Assembly (NCBI GenBank): GCA_002917075.1
Contig: NTMA01000087.1
Coordinates: 112,267-176,266 of the forward strand
Length of the DNA stretch: 64,000 bases
From: Hawksworthiomyces lignivorus
Lineage: Eukaryota > Ascomycota > Sordariomycetes > Ophiostomatales > Ophiostomataceae
Direction of reading: 5' to 3'
The notes beneath the pieces were generated by a model, which was given only the letters and a program-made list of their open reading frames with translations, had not been told where the DNA came from and searched no databases. Positions 10,462 through 22,886 of the stretch are shown here, one piece after another (the stretch's first letter is position 1; every line of letters begins with the position of its first letter). Position numbers and translations under genes: made by a program.

Positions 10462-13400
10462 CTAATCCTGGCGCCTCGCTGGAGCGTCCGCGAAGCGGAT
10501 GCCTCGTCGGAGAGGAGGCACTCTTGGAGTGTCATCGTCGTCGCTATCTTCGGGTTGTTGGCTCGACATGCCGAGGGCGGCTTCTCTCCGGCGCCGTTCA
10601 GCAGGGGTTTCTCTTGTCTCGTCGTTGTCGTCACTGTCGTCATCACCGACGCTCTGCAAGACTGCCAAACGACGTCGCCTCTCGACCGCCGTTTCTGGCA
10701 CATCATCGTCGGCTGCAACCATGCTCGCTTCCTTCCGCCCTCGGCTAACTTTGGTGGCTATTTCCAGATGAGAGTCTGATGAACGGCGGCTAGACTCGTC
10801 ATCGCTCGTGCTGGAGCTCTTGCCGCCCTCTTCTTTGCTGCGGCCCCGCGTGGCTGAAGACGTTGCCGCACCAGACGGTGCCTCGGCCGATTTGCCTCTG
10901 TCTGGTCGAGACACGACGATTTCTGGGAGCGGGCCATCTTGCTTGGCCAATGTCTTGACAGTGTGAGATGCCGATGACTTGTCGACAACTTCCCTTCGGG
11001 TGCCTTGGTCTAGCTTCTGCATCTCTTTTATAAATCCCTCCTTGGTCATCCGCTGGCCAACACCTCCGATAGTGAAGCGTATGTGGCGGTCGTCTTCTTC
11101 TTGCTGTTCCTCGGCTACGCTCTTTTTCCTTTGTCTCTGCACAGCAGGCTCACCGGCGGCCGTTCTGCCAAAGTTTACCCAGCTTGACATGCCACCAGGT
11201 CGGCTGGACACTCTTGTTATTGGGTCGATTTCATCACTCGCCCGGGCGGGTTCTTCGTGCTCCTTTGCCTTCTCAGACGGTTTAATGAGGCCACCCATAC
11301 CCATGTATTTCAAGCTCTGGGAGACCACGTCAGTCGTGCCGCCGTCTTTGTCGGATTTCTGCGGCGGCAACTCGTATTTCTTAAGAACTTCACCGTCTTC
11401 GTCCTCAACAATAACCTAAAATAGAAATCACATGTCAGCAGGGTGTGTACACTAACAGACAAGCAAAGGGCAGCCAATAGTGGACAGCTTCTTGCAGGAG
11501 AGTGCAGGACGTACAGTATTTCCAAATTGGTAGGCGCGGGCAGGTTCATGCTTGCGAGCTTCTTTCTGTTTGTCTTTTCTCTTCTCCATCTCCTCATGTC
11601 TCCAGTTGCCGATTCTCTTCTTCAAACCATCGTATGTCCACGCAGAAGAGCCTGCTTCAGTCTTGGCATCCAATTTTTCTTTGAGCTTCTCAAAGTCTGC
11701 ATGTTCGAGCGTCTCGGGAGTCTTGTGACTCTTGATCGGCGCAACGTCGAGAACCTCGCCCTGCTCATCTTCAATGACAATGTCATCGCCCTCATTGTAG
11801 ATATTCACTCCTGCGGGAGAAGTAGGTGAGGGCGAGCTTTCAGGCTCATCGGACATACGCCGCTCCTCTCGGGGTGAGGGCGGTTCCTCAGCTTTACCAT
11901 CGTGGTGTCCATCCTCGGCAGCGACCACAGTCTGGCCAGAGCTTGGAGACGCCTCCTCCGGTTCATGGGCGGCAGATGGTTCGCTTGCCAGAGGTGGGCT
12001 AGAAGTCTGCACGTCTGCAGTGTGGCGCTGCGGGTAGATAGCGGACTGGCTGATGGGGCCACCAGGACCGATTCCATCGTCCCACTTCTTTCTCCGACGG
12101 CGGCTTACACGGGATGATGCTCGGCTTCCCTGTCTGCTTGGTCCATCCTCCTCTTTCATGCGGCGCAAAAACTGGCCCGGTATGCCGATCGGAGGAAGGG
12201 TGCCAGGAGGGACCTCCGGCGGCTTCAGCTCGTCGATATCGGTATCAGACATAGTGCGTGCTTGGGAACGGGACTGTGACGAGATACGCGGCAGGCGGTT
12301 CATCCACGATGGCCCATCCTCCGGAGCCGTGGTGTAAGACATTGTCAAGGTCAGGGTGTTGATTCGTTTGCCTAGTGTAAAGACAGCAATGGAGGAGCCA
12401 TGCACAATGATCGACGCGATGACCAGGAATGTCACAATGGGCCACACTAGCGTTAAGAGCGTATAGTTGGGTACGCCAGGTGGAGGAAGCTCCGCGAGAG
12501 GAACAGGATTGTCGGCCTCCAGCTCAGCCCTCGCCATGATGGCGACAAAGATGGCGCCGACACCAATGGGGCCGAAATGGCCGGCAAAGAGAGCTTCGCG
12601 CCATGTCTTGATGTCTGGAATAAGGGGTTTGAGGGCCATCATAATGGGAATGCGACGAAAGAGAATCACAAAGATGGCAATGATAGTGAGACGCCACGCA
12701 GATAAGCCAATAGACGCATCGTTGAACATTTCCCAAGGTATGATGGTACCAAGGAAGACAAAGTACGTCAAGTTGAGCAGCAGGTCAATGACGTTGGACA
12801 CATGTGACTCCTCGGTTTTGTGGCCAAACCAACCGTCGTTAGAAAACCCTACCCCTGCTGAGAAGCCGACAAGCAGGTCGTCTACACCTAAGATGCTACC
12901 CGAGCCAGCGCAGAAGAGGGCAAGGACAAAGTAGAACACTAGGAAACTCTCGCGGTCGATCAAGTCGTGGCGTTCAGCATATTTAATACCGTGTCGGGCA
13001 ATGTAGCCGATTAAAAAACCATAAACAGCACCAAATATGCACTCATAGAGGATAGTATAGACAATCCAGTGGAAGGACACTTCGCTAGCGTCTTGGTGAT
13101 CTTGAATAAGGTAAAGAGAGAGGTATATAAATGGAAAAGCCATGCCGTCGTTGCAGCCTGACTCAGCTGAGAGAAGGTCACGCAAGTGCTTAGGAACTCT
13201 CTTCGCGAACTTGCCTTTGCCTACGACGGACGAAGCTAGGACAGGATCGGTAGCGGTGACGCAGGCAGCAATAACAAGACTCTCCAGCCAGTTGAGGGGC
13301 GGGATCATCCACCAGACGAACAGGGACGTTATGAGCCAGCCGAAGGTCATGACGGGGACAAGGAGGAAAATGACAGATTTCCAATGGCGCTCCATGTAGA

Positions 13401-13677
13401 ACTTCGGCAATTCGACGCCGACAGCGAAGCACTGCACGACGAGAACAATGCGCGAGAACTCGATGGTAACAATATCAACGTCCCCCCACGACTGGGGGTT
13501 GATGAGGTTGGCAGCATGCGGTCCGAAGATCAGACCGCATATGGTCGCAACGGTGGCCTCACCAATATAGATGCGCTCTTTGATGATGGAAGAACAGAGC
13601 ATGAAGAGTGACGTGAAGCCTCCCAAAATGATGTACACCAGATGGGGCTTGGTGATGGAAAGATGATCCCACGCCAT
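10462..13677 (-). CDS. NHA1: Plasma-membrane Na+(K+)/H+ antiporter, Nha1/Sod2 family
   Basis: Two exons, 13677-11515 and 11415-10462, joined by a 99-nt intron (GTACGT...TTTTAG) into 1038 residues. The intron falls so that RAYQFGNT joins VIVEDEDGEV, a conserved tail motif, which ties the two large ORFs into one gene. The N-terminal 440 residues carry about 12 hydrophobic segments, with TATDPVLASSVVGKG and GVDDLLVGFSAGVGFSNDGW, the ion-binding core of CPA1 antiporters. The remaining 600 residues form a charged, Ser-rich cytosolic tail (MSYTTAPEDG onward), ending RRGIRFADAPARRQD. Nha1 exports Na+, K+ and Li+ in exchange for protons. The start MAWDHL is the usual family start; an in-frame ATG at 13746 exists upstream but adds a poor-fitting 23 residues. 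Confidence 0.93.
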
Positions 13678-16600
13678 GATGCCGGTGTAGAGAAAGCTTG
13701 CGAGGATGAGGAGAGAATCAGCAGGGAAGCTGAAAGAATGAGACAAAAGTCACAAGCTGATATAATGACTGGAATTGGGCAGTGCCGGTGCGACTTGGAG
13801 ACATAGATTGGACCGGACTGGCTCAGCGGCGCTCGGGAATGTGACCAGTGGAGAGGTCGGCGGAAACGTCAGTGACGAGCCGAAAAATTCCGAAATGGCG
13901 AGAACCGAAGCGGAGAGGAATTGCAAGCTGATGTAGAAACGGAAGCGGCAGCTAGATGAAGAAATTGGACATAGGCCGTGCTGAATGTTCCGGCGTATCG
14001 GTACCCGGCACCCCAATCAATCGACTCGGACCCGTGACGACGGCGCGTTCGATGCATTCAGGACCAGAGTCGCAATGGCATGATCTAAAAGAGAATTGGG
14101 TCCAGTGGGTCAACGCAGGCGTTGACAGATGCGAAATTGTTAGTCTGAAGGATCACTAGAGCAGCCAGAGAGGTGTTGTTGTCGTGCGCTCAAAAGTGAC
14201 GTAAGAAGGTCAATGAGAGAAACGAAGGAAGAAGCGGCTCGTTATTAAGAATGGAGCTCGAAATGAAGAAAGGGGAAGAAAAGAAATAACGAAGAAAACT
14301 AAAAGAAAAAGAAAGAAGACAGGAATATAAGAATAAGAGAGACAACGGCAGGGGAAGGTACGACACAACTATAAGAATTATAGATAAAACCCAAGAGGAA
14401 AGTTAGAAAGATAACCAAAAATAAAAAAAAAGAAAGCGAGGCAGTGAGGCAGAAAAAGAAAAAAGAGAAAAAACAACAACACTAAGAAAATTGATAATAA
14501 AAAAATTATGGCTGGCATCGCTCAGATTGGACGAACCAGGATTTGCACATGCAATATGGAACAGGGATGTGGAATAGACAAGTCGCACTAATACCACCCG
14601 CGTAGTTTAAGCCGTTGCAGGGCTCTTCCCGGCTACGGCTTGGCGAGGATTGAATCAACGCTCATTCTCCGAGGTACCGTCATGGTTATCATTGTCTCAC
14701 AGGCATGCCTCTTATGTAACTTGCTGCTCTTCTTGTCGACGACTGTGCCGTCTGCACCTCCGATTTCCCAAGAGCGGCACCTGGTCTGTACCACGGCGGA
14801 TGGCTTATGTTTGGTAGATGGCGGTCGGTCTGGGCATTTACTGTACTGCCCAGGATTGAGATCCAGCGAAGACGACATGCTAGCGCAGCGCCAACTCTGC
14901 CTATTCCCATCACTCCGATGAGCCGTTTCCCATGCGTCCCAAACGCATCTAATTGTCCTCATTTGCGGGGAGATACGACTATGTATGCACTCGTAAGCAC
15001 AGAGGATGTACGGCCTACATTGGCGCATGTGGCCTTTGTACCAAGACCTTTCTAAATCGCCTCCCAAATTGCCCGCAGCGCCAAGCAGCACTGCCCTATC
15101 TAGTCCACCTCGTCAGTCCGCCTAGAGCAAGCCGTTTCCCATGGATGCTGCAAGAGGCAAAATCTGTGCATATCAATGCTCAAGGGAGCACCACACGGAA
15201 GAGCACGCAATGTCCTACGAGTACACGTTACGAGTACCCGTACGAACTAGACTGCCCCAGTTTGCCCCAGTTTGCCCCAGAGTAGCTCGCGTGTAGTGTG
15301 CTGCCGTACTATATTCTGATCTGCGATCAACATGTTTGCTTAGCCTTCTCGTGTATTGTGGATGACAGGTCCGCACGACCCTTGGCTTTCTTGGAGGCGA
15401 TCAGCGTAATCTACGGAACGCCAAGACAGCGGCATCTTAGCATTGCGTGAATTAAGATGTTCCGATATAAAACTACAGAAAAATTACGCAATACAAGCGC
15501 CCAAGTACATGTACGGACCGCTCGGCCATGGCGTCGGAGAGAACAATTGCTCGTAAATAAAAAGTCGCTTACGGCACCTCGAGCACAAGCGAGGACGTAG
15601 ACAGGCCGCCGAGCCACGCCAGGCTTCTCGGCCACTCTGCTATCTCTCTATCTAAGCCGAACGGGTCAAGGCGGGCCAAGAATCGGGTGGCAAAAAACCA
15701 ACGAATAAGTTCGTACTAATACGCACTAATGATTAGGGGCTTACAGCGAACATTTCCTGGGCGTTGTGGACACGAAGGGAATGTTTACTTTATGCTCATA
15801 AGCCTTCGAGCTGTAGGAGTAACATTATCGAGGATAAAATATTGAGTGCAATATCGCGCAAGCTTGTTGCCTTCTGCAACAGCACTAAAGTGTCCTTACG
15901 GTCCAATACGACAGGGAGCAAGCACTTCCTTCACAAAGAAGGCCGCAGGACGCCGACTCCATTATCGTACGTCCGCAGCAGACAGTCATCGACGTTGGGA
16001 TGGAACGGCCGTGACCTCTGCCTGATGCTGAACCATGCTGCTGAGACGCTGGTTGGCTGTGTCTCATAGTTGACCGCCGACAACCGGGCTCCGAAGCGTC
16101 TGTAGGGAGCCACAATGCAATCAGCGACCCATGCATGGTGACTGATCGGGGGTGCTGTTTACTCAATTTCTTCACCGAAGCCAGCGACAGACTCGAAACG
16201 AGACGACGCATCGGCGCCCAATTGAGGGTGTTTGCACGCGACTGTGAGATTCGTCAATTAGGCAAGTTGAAACTAATGATCTTGTCTCTGTGTCGAATGC
16301 AATTGGGTGTCGACGACCTCCTGGGTTGTTGAAGAAGGGTCACGAGACGCCGGAGCCTCAGCGGCGGTGAGCTGCGCGCCGGTCCACGTGCCGGTTGCAA
16401 AAGGGGGACAGAGATTGAGTGGCTGGTTTACACAGATCCTGTGTGGTCCGGGGGGGAAATCGGAAGCAAACCGGGCTGGCTGCTCATCCAAATAATGCGG
16501 CCCACCCCCACGCTGTGTCATCTCCACTATTCTGTTTGGCTGCTCGTTTGCTTGTATGTACACCTCCGTATTCCTTCGTGGGATGCACCTTTAGGGCTCC

Positions 16601-16958
16601 ATCATAATGCCAATAAAAGGATTAAACGCATAATACGACGTCCTCTGGACCAACAAGGGAAAGGAAATTCGTTGGTTTTAATGAAAATTCAAAGGAACCG
16701 AGGCGGCAGGGGTGAGAACGAAGGAGCGCCAAGGGGTAGTCGAAAAGAGTGGGAATTGGTACGATTAAAGGTCGGTTACGTGAGAAATTGCACGTGCCGA
16801 CGCCGCGTATTGACTCCAACGCCAGACCACTGTACTTTGGTGGGGCCCATTTTGAAAAGACGCGACGCGGTCTTGTCCGAATCCTGCTCAGTCAACGTCA
16901 ATGAACACATCCAACAGCAGACCCCTAACAAAAGCACGCGCCGCCATTGAACCTCTGC
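13678..16958. other. Gene-poor region between the antiporter and PIF1
   Basis: About 3.3 kb between two divergent genes. 14180-14500 is a purine-rich tract (mostly A/G on the plus strand) upstream of the antiporter. A 10-bp triplet repeat sits at 15251-15280. ORFs of up to about 170 codons (14633-15091 minus, 16441-16950 plus) have no recognisable domain and unlikely composition. No tRNA or rRNA was seen. Confidence 0.45.
15251..15280 (+). repeat. Three copies of a 10-bp tandem repeat (TTTGCCCCAG)
   Basis: Three adjacent units: ACTGCCCCAG, TTTGCCCCAG, TTTGCCCCAG. Intergenic; no further copies directly next to it. Confidence 0.8.
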
Positions 16959-19851
16959 ATGTCGACGGGCGTGTGTAATGCTCTGCCTCTTCGACTTGCA
17001 GTAGCAACAATACGGCAAACTGTCGTTGCTCCTGTCACTTACTCCTCTCTGAACTCTGTCATCCACAGAAACAAGTGTGCTGTTTCCTGCTTTCCAGGGC
17101 CAATGTTAGGGAGGGCAAACAAGAGCTACGAGGCTCGCAACGCGGCCGCGGCATCGACGACAAAGTCAGCGCCAAAACCTAATCTTGACAAGGCGCTGTT
17201 CTCTTCCAGCAGTCCCCGTGATGCCAACATCACGGAATTCTACAGCAAACCCGCGTCTAGCACTTCGGTGGCCTCCACCTTTAAGCGATGGTCATCTTCC
17301 AGTGGGCCTCATACCCGTCCGACAACCACAACAAAGCCTCTCCAGTCTCGCTCCCCAAACATCACACCTAGCACCACAGCTGCATCCTCAGCTTCCCAAA
17401 GCATCAGTGGATTTGTGACTCTGTGTGGCAAGCCCGGATCGTTTGCAGACGAACCCGCCATGACCATTCCTTCTCAAAGCGGGGGGAATGCTCTGCAACA
17501 GGCCGAGGAAAGAGACCTTCTAGCCTACGGCGTCTCAATTGAAGACTTCACCGACGATGAGAATCTAGACCTTGACTTTCAATCGCCAGGCGCCTTGCCA
17601 TCAGATGCTCCAGCACTCAAGGCAGCAGAAGCGATGCAGACTGCAGTGAACACCCAGAATCTGGCGGCTACCAACCAAGACGTACCATTGAGCGCCAGCC
17701 TTGGCTCCGCCTTGTCGTGGGACTCCTCTCCTCCGTCACATTCAGCTCCACGCGACTCACACACAAGAGGGAACCGGGTACCATCCATGAAGCGTGATAT
17801 ACCTCCAGACATCACCTCTGACGCTCCTCTTCCAGTCGCCAAGAAGCGCACCATGCCTAAGCACTGGCTGAACCCGTCAGCAGACGATGGGGTGCATGAC
17901 GTATCTCTGACACCCGAGAGTAAGCTAGCAGGTGCCGCCTTATGGGACGCGACGGCCAGCGCAGTAAAAGCACAGAAGAAGCAACTGAAGGACCAATACA
18001 AGAAGCCAGCGCAAGTCCTAGACGGAGACGATGGAAGCACACTCGGGGGCAAGGATTCCAGCAATTTGCTCAAGGAAGCGCTCTCTTTAGAAAAAGCATC
18101 GAAGCCAACCGCCATCCAACTGAGCAGCGAGCAAGAGCATGTCAGAAATCTGGTATGCTACAAAAATGCAAGCGTATTCTTTACCGGCCCCGCCGGAACA
18201 GGAAAGTCTGTTTTGATGCGGGCAATCATTCAAGACTTGAGGAAAAAGTACGCCAAAGACCCCGAGAAGCTTGGTGTCGCAGCCTCCACAGGTCTTGCCG
18301 CCTGTAATATTGGCGGCATGACGTTGCACAGCTTTGCCGGTATTGGCCTAGGCAAAGAAGATGTTCAGACACTCGTCAAGAAAATCCGGCGAAATCCCAA
18401 AGCCAAAACAAGGTGGCTCAAGACCAAAACCCTCATCATCGACGAAATCTCAATGGTAGATGGGGAGCTGTTCGATAAGCTGTCTCATATTGGCCGCACC
18501 ATCCGAAACAACGGTCGGCCATGGGGCGGAATCCAGCTCGTGCTCACTGGTGATTTTTTCCAATTGCCGCCCGTTCCCGACCGTGAAAAACGTGATATCA
18601 AGTTTGCTTTTGACGCTGCTACATGGGCTACCTCCATCGACCACACGATCGGGTTGACTGAGGTTTTCCGTCAAAAAGATCCAGGTTTGTTTCAATGAAG
18701 TTTTACCTTATTTTGCTTTGTTATGCCATACTTCATGTTGCTCTATCCCCCTTTTGCATGAACTGGTTTCCTTCTGTTCCAACCGTGTCGCAGGCAGAAA
18801 AATTGACATCGCTGTTCATTATAGAATTTGCTCAGATGTTAAATGAGATGCGACTTGGCCGCATCAGCGACAAGACTGTCCAGACGTTCAAGTCCTTGGC
18901 CAGACCTCTCCAGTTTGATGACGGCATGGAGGTCACAGAATTGTACGTTGACGCACAAAAGCTGCGTGTAGACCTTGTCTGTTGGCCTCGTAAGAAGAAG
19001 AACTGACCAGCCCCAAAAATAGGTTTCCAACAAGGAACGAGGTCGAGAGTTCGAATGAAAGACGGCTCAAAGCTCTGCCTGGAAAATCTCACCGATATGA
19101 AGCATTTGACACTGGCGACCCAAACCAGCGCGATAAACTACTGCAGAATATGATGGCACCCAAGTGCATAGAACTTCGAGTCGGCGCCCAGGTGATGCTT
19201 ATCAAAAATATGGACGAGAGTCTTGTCAATGGCTCACTCGGGACGGTGGTCAAGTTCATGTCAGAAAGCGAATACGAAGCGTCTGGCGGCGATATACTAA
19301 GCATATTGGATGCCGACACTAGAAAGAGGGCAAAAATTCTGAACAGCTACCTGAACAATAACGACAGCATACCAGATCGGCGCCAGTATCCTTTAGTGCA
19401 GTTTCACGGCGTTGACGGATCTAAGCGCAGCATTCTTGTTCGACAAGAAGAGTGGAAAGTGGAGCTTCCCAACGGAGATGTCCAGGCATCTCGCAGCCAG
19501 ATCCCTCTCATCCTAGCATGGGCGCTTTCCATACATAAGGCCCAGGGCCAGACACTGGAACGTGTCAAAGTCGACCTGGGCCGTGTGTTCGAGAAGGGCC
19601 AGGCGTATGTGGCGCTTAGCCGAGCTACGACAAAAAGTGGTCTGCAAGTGCTACGGTTCGAGAAGCACAAGGTCATGGCCCATCCCAGGGTGATTGAATT
19701 TTACAGCAAGCTTTACAGTGCTGAGGCTGCCTTGCGAGGCAAAGAGGGCAATGCATCGATTCTGGCCTTCACCCGCAAGTCTGAGGTTACTCTAGAACCC
19801 CCAGTCTCTTTTGCACAGAAGCCTGCAAAAATGGCGTTTGGGAGAGGATAA
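16959..19851 (+). CDS. PIF1: Pif1 family 5'-3' DNA helicase
   Basis: Three exons, 16959-18684, 18825-18942 and 19023-19851, giving 890 residues; the introns are 140 and 80 nt. Residues 1-380 are Ser/Thr-rich and poorly conserved, with a PIP-like NITEFYSK stretch near 90. The helicase core has Walker A GPAGTGKS (410-417), TGLAACNIGGMTLHSFAG, Walker B DEISMVDG (495-502), GDFFQLPPV, VNGSLGTVV, and IPLILAWALSIHKAQGQTLERVKVDLG with YVALSRA at the end, all diagnostic for Pif1. Pif1 unwinds G-quadruplexes, removes telomerase and maintains mitochondrial DNA. The first 48 residues are basic and free of acidic residues, like a mitochondrial presequence; a second Met at residue 49 (17103) could start a nuclear form. 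Confidence 0.95.
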
Positions 19852-20462
19852 ATTATAGGAGTGGAAGCCGGGGTTCTAATTGTAGGGTTTGCTGCTTTAG
19901 GCAGGACGTCTTGTAGCGGTATACATTTTAGCATTCAACGGCCGTCATATAGAAAACTTGCCCTTTTTTGGCCAAGTTACTTATAGCTTCACGGGAATAG
20001 GAAAAGTATGGGTTCACTGAAGCTTTTGTCGTTCTCATGTTTGCTTCCGTTTTGATCAAGGGAGGCGGCTTGTGATGTCTCTCGATTCTTCTAATTGCAT
20101 GTTATATATGTAGAGTGTAAGAATCCGAAACTGGCAGTTTCATTTAATACTAGTAATATTACAGTGTGTTCGATCGGTTACGTAATGTTCCAAATACGGA
20201 GTACCATCCGCTATCGATAAGCCATTTTGGTGTCAAATCTTGGATCGTCTCCATAGCTTTGGTGAAGCAGGTTGGCATTCGAGGACTGCTACTCACCCAA
20301 ACTTCGCGCTGATTGTACAAATACCGGACAGCCAATTCCTTTTCTACACATCGCAGAGTAGCTCTAACCACGCCCCTTCGCAGCATCACAGACCTAGCTA
20401 ACGAAATCCTACGCCGCGCCAATTTAATTCTCTGGGTCTCGTGATCTCTTTCGCGCGCCGCC
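19852..20462. other. Intergenic between PIF1 and EDC3
   Basis: 611 bases with the PIF1 3' UTR and EDC3 promoter. It contains one TACGGAGTA motif at 20195-20203 (see findings). The 101-codon minus ORF at 20159-20464 shows no family resemblance. Confidence 0.4.
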
Positions 20463-22886
20463 ATGGCGAGCGAGTTCCTACAAATGGTTGTGGTGGTTGA
20501 ACTTCGGCACCCACCAGATCGACTCTACGGGGCAGTTACAGGCGTGGAGGCTGGTCAGAGCCTGACACTCAGCAATGGTATGTCGCAGGCTACTGATTTC
20601 AGATTTCGTATTTCAATGTTCTGTCAGCTGACGTGTGCGACACAGTTTGGTCTCTTAACCACAACACGTGGCAGCCGCATGTCGTTGTTGAACCTTCAAA
20701 TATTGTGGAAATCTTTGATGCCAGCAAAGAGCCGAGTTTTTCTTACGTTCCGCCGACAGCGCCAGCACCTCCTGTTCCCGAACTGCAAGCGTCGACGGCG
20801 ACCCCCGTGCTCGGGGACCCGGCCATCCTCTCGTTTAAGGCCCGACCTGGGAGGCCCGCATCCGGTTCGAGCCAGCACCCAACTCCAAGCCAAACGCTAT
20901 CTACCGGTCCTGAAACAACAGCCACCTTTCCGCCGCCTCTGCAAACGATCAATGTCCGAGTTAAGGATCCATCAGAAAATGCCACCCCGGTGGCCATTAG
21001 GTCACCGGCTACTACTGAAGGCGGCGCCCTGCAGAGTATTCTACGGTCTGCAGTAAACGCCCCAGATCCGCCAAACACGTCTTTGCAGGATGCTGCGGGA
21101 ACATCTCAAGACGGAACACCAAAGTCTCGAAGGCGACAGCGGCAACAGCGTGGCACTAAGACCGGCCAAGTACCAAATGAGGACATCAACGCAACACCAA
21201 TAGAGCGGACCAAGCAAGCGGGAAGGGGGAAGGGCTGGAGAGAAACACCCATGTTGCAGAGCACGGCTTCATTTCAGCCGTTCAATTCTCTGAAAAAGGG
21301 CAGCCGGCGGCGCCAGCAGCAGAACCAAGATAACGGCTGGGCCTCGGAAGATGTCACAGACGTACAGGAGATGGGAGACTTTGATTTCGAAGGGAGTCTA
21401 GCCAAATTTGACAAGCGGACGCTGTTCGACCAGATGCGAAAAGAAGACCAGATCGATGAGGCCGACCGCCTAGTCACACACAACCGAAAGCCGGCGCCGA
21501 AGCCAGGCACTGCAGGTGGCAAAAACCTACACTATTCCGAAAATGTGCTTGATGTGCCGTCGACAGCAACACCAAAGATTCTCACCAAAGAGCCCCAGAC
21601 AGTGTCCCAAGATTTCTGGAACAGTGAAGCCGATGACGGAGAAACTGCCGGTGGAAACGGCGGCGGAGACCGTCTGAGCGGGCGAGAGCTTGGAAGCCGG
21701 CAGAGCTCACGCCGCGGTGAGAGCAAAGTCTCGGCAACACGGCGGTCTCAGTCGCGCAAAGCGAGCGCAGCCACCGTTGGGCAAGGTCCTTCAAGGGTCA
21801 ATTCTGTCGCTGTAAGTGCCAAACCGTAAACTTTTTAGCTCCTATCAAATGGAATCCCAACGCTGACCACATCAAACTTGGTAGATTCCGTCGTCATTTT
21901 CTACTACTCAGAACTTCTTCTTGCTGCCCTCTAGGCGCCGGCTTGAAACTGTGTCAGCTCTACAGATGCTAAATCTCGAGAATATCGCTCACAGCGAGCT
22001 AGGGTTAACCGAGGATATGATGACAGAGAACGCTGGGCGCGGAATTGCTGAAGTTGCACTGACAGCTCTTGCCGACCCTGCAATCAAGATCCGTATTGGG
22101 GCTGCCGATAATCATGCTGCAACGGGGCCCAATACACCCACGCCTACAGTGGTCATTCTAGCAGGAAACAACAAGTCCGGTACCCGGGCCGTGGCTAGCG
22201 GGCGGCATTTGCGGAACAAAGGCGTGAATGTACTAGTCTGTGTGGTCGGCGTAGAGCGCGGAGAGCGTGATCTCTTGGAAGACCTCCGTCAGCAGGTTCG
22301 GCTCTTCAAGAATTTCGGTGGCCGAGTCTACAACAAGAACGAGCTATTTGAATATCTCAGGAGAGTGACGATCCCTACCCTCACCATTGACACGCCACGA
22401 AGTGCAGTAGCCGCGAAACCTCCTGCTGTGACGTTGATCGTGGACGCACTGTTGGGCCTGGCTATATCTTTTGACGATCTGCGCACCGGAGACCAAGCCA
22501 CAGTGTACGAGTTGATCGAGTGGGCAAATCGAAATGAGGCATTTGTGCTGGCCGTAGACATTCCTTCTGGTCTTGATCCCAGTTCCGGTGAAGTCAGCAT
22601 CATTGACGGAGCGCGACTATACGTGCGGCCTCGCTATGTGGTTGCCTTGGGTGCTCCCAAGCGCGGCCTGCTTGAAGCCATGGCCGCTGCAGAGACCGGG
22701 GACGCAGCAGCAGCTGAGGCAACTGGGTCAGATGATCCGACGCAAGATTGGAGGCTCTTTTTGGCCGATATAGGCCTCGGCGCTGCGGTATGGAAGAAAG
22801 CCGGCACCAAGATCCGGCGCGGCATCGACATGGACAATAAATGGGTGCTTGAGATGAGATACCAGGGTCTTGCTACAGACGATTGA
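20463..22886 (+). CDS. EDC3: Enhancer of mRNA decapping Edc3
   Basis: Three exons: 20463-20577, 20646-21811 and 21885-22886, giving 760 residues. The N-terminal Lsm-like domain is FLQMVVVVELRHPPDRLYGAVTGVEAGQSLTLSN, continuing VWSLNHNTW. A long Pro/Ser/Thr-rich linker carries the FDF motif (DFDFEGSLAKFDKRTLFDQM, about 283-302). The C-terminal YjeF_N (Rossmann) domain starts near PSRRRLETVSALQMLNLENI and has TVVILAGNNKSGTRAVASGR and LAVDIPSGLDPSSGEV. Edc3 binds Dcp2 and Dhh1 and scaffolds P-bodies. Two in-frame acceptors exist for intron 1: CACAG ending at 20645 (used here) and GTCAG ending at 20627, which would insert six residues (ADVCDT). The chosen one aligns better with the Lsm fold. Confidence 0.93.

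Noticed and set aside
16441..16950. 169-codon ORF just before PIF1
   Set aside because: It has mixed composition without motifs and lies where the PIF1 promoter is expected.
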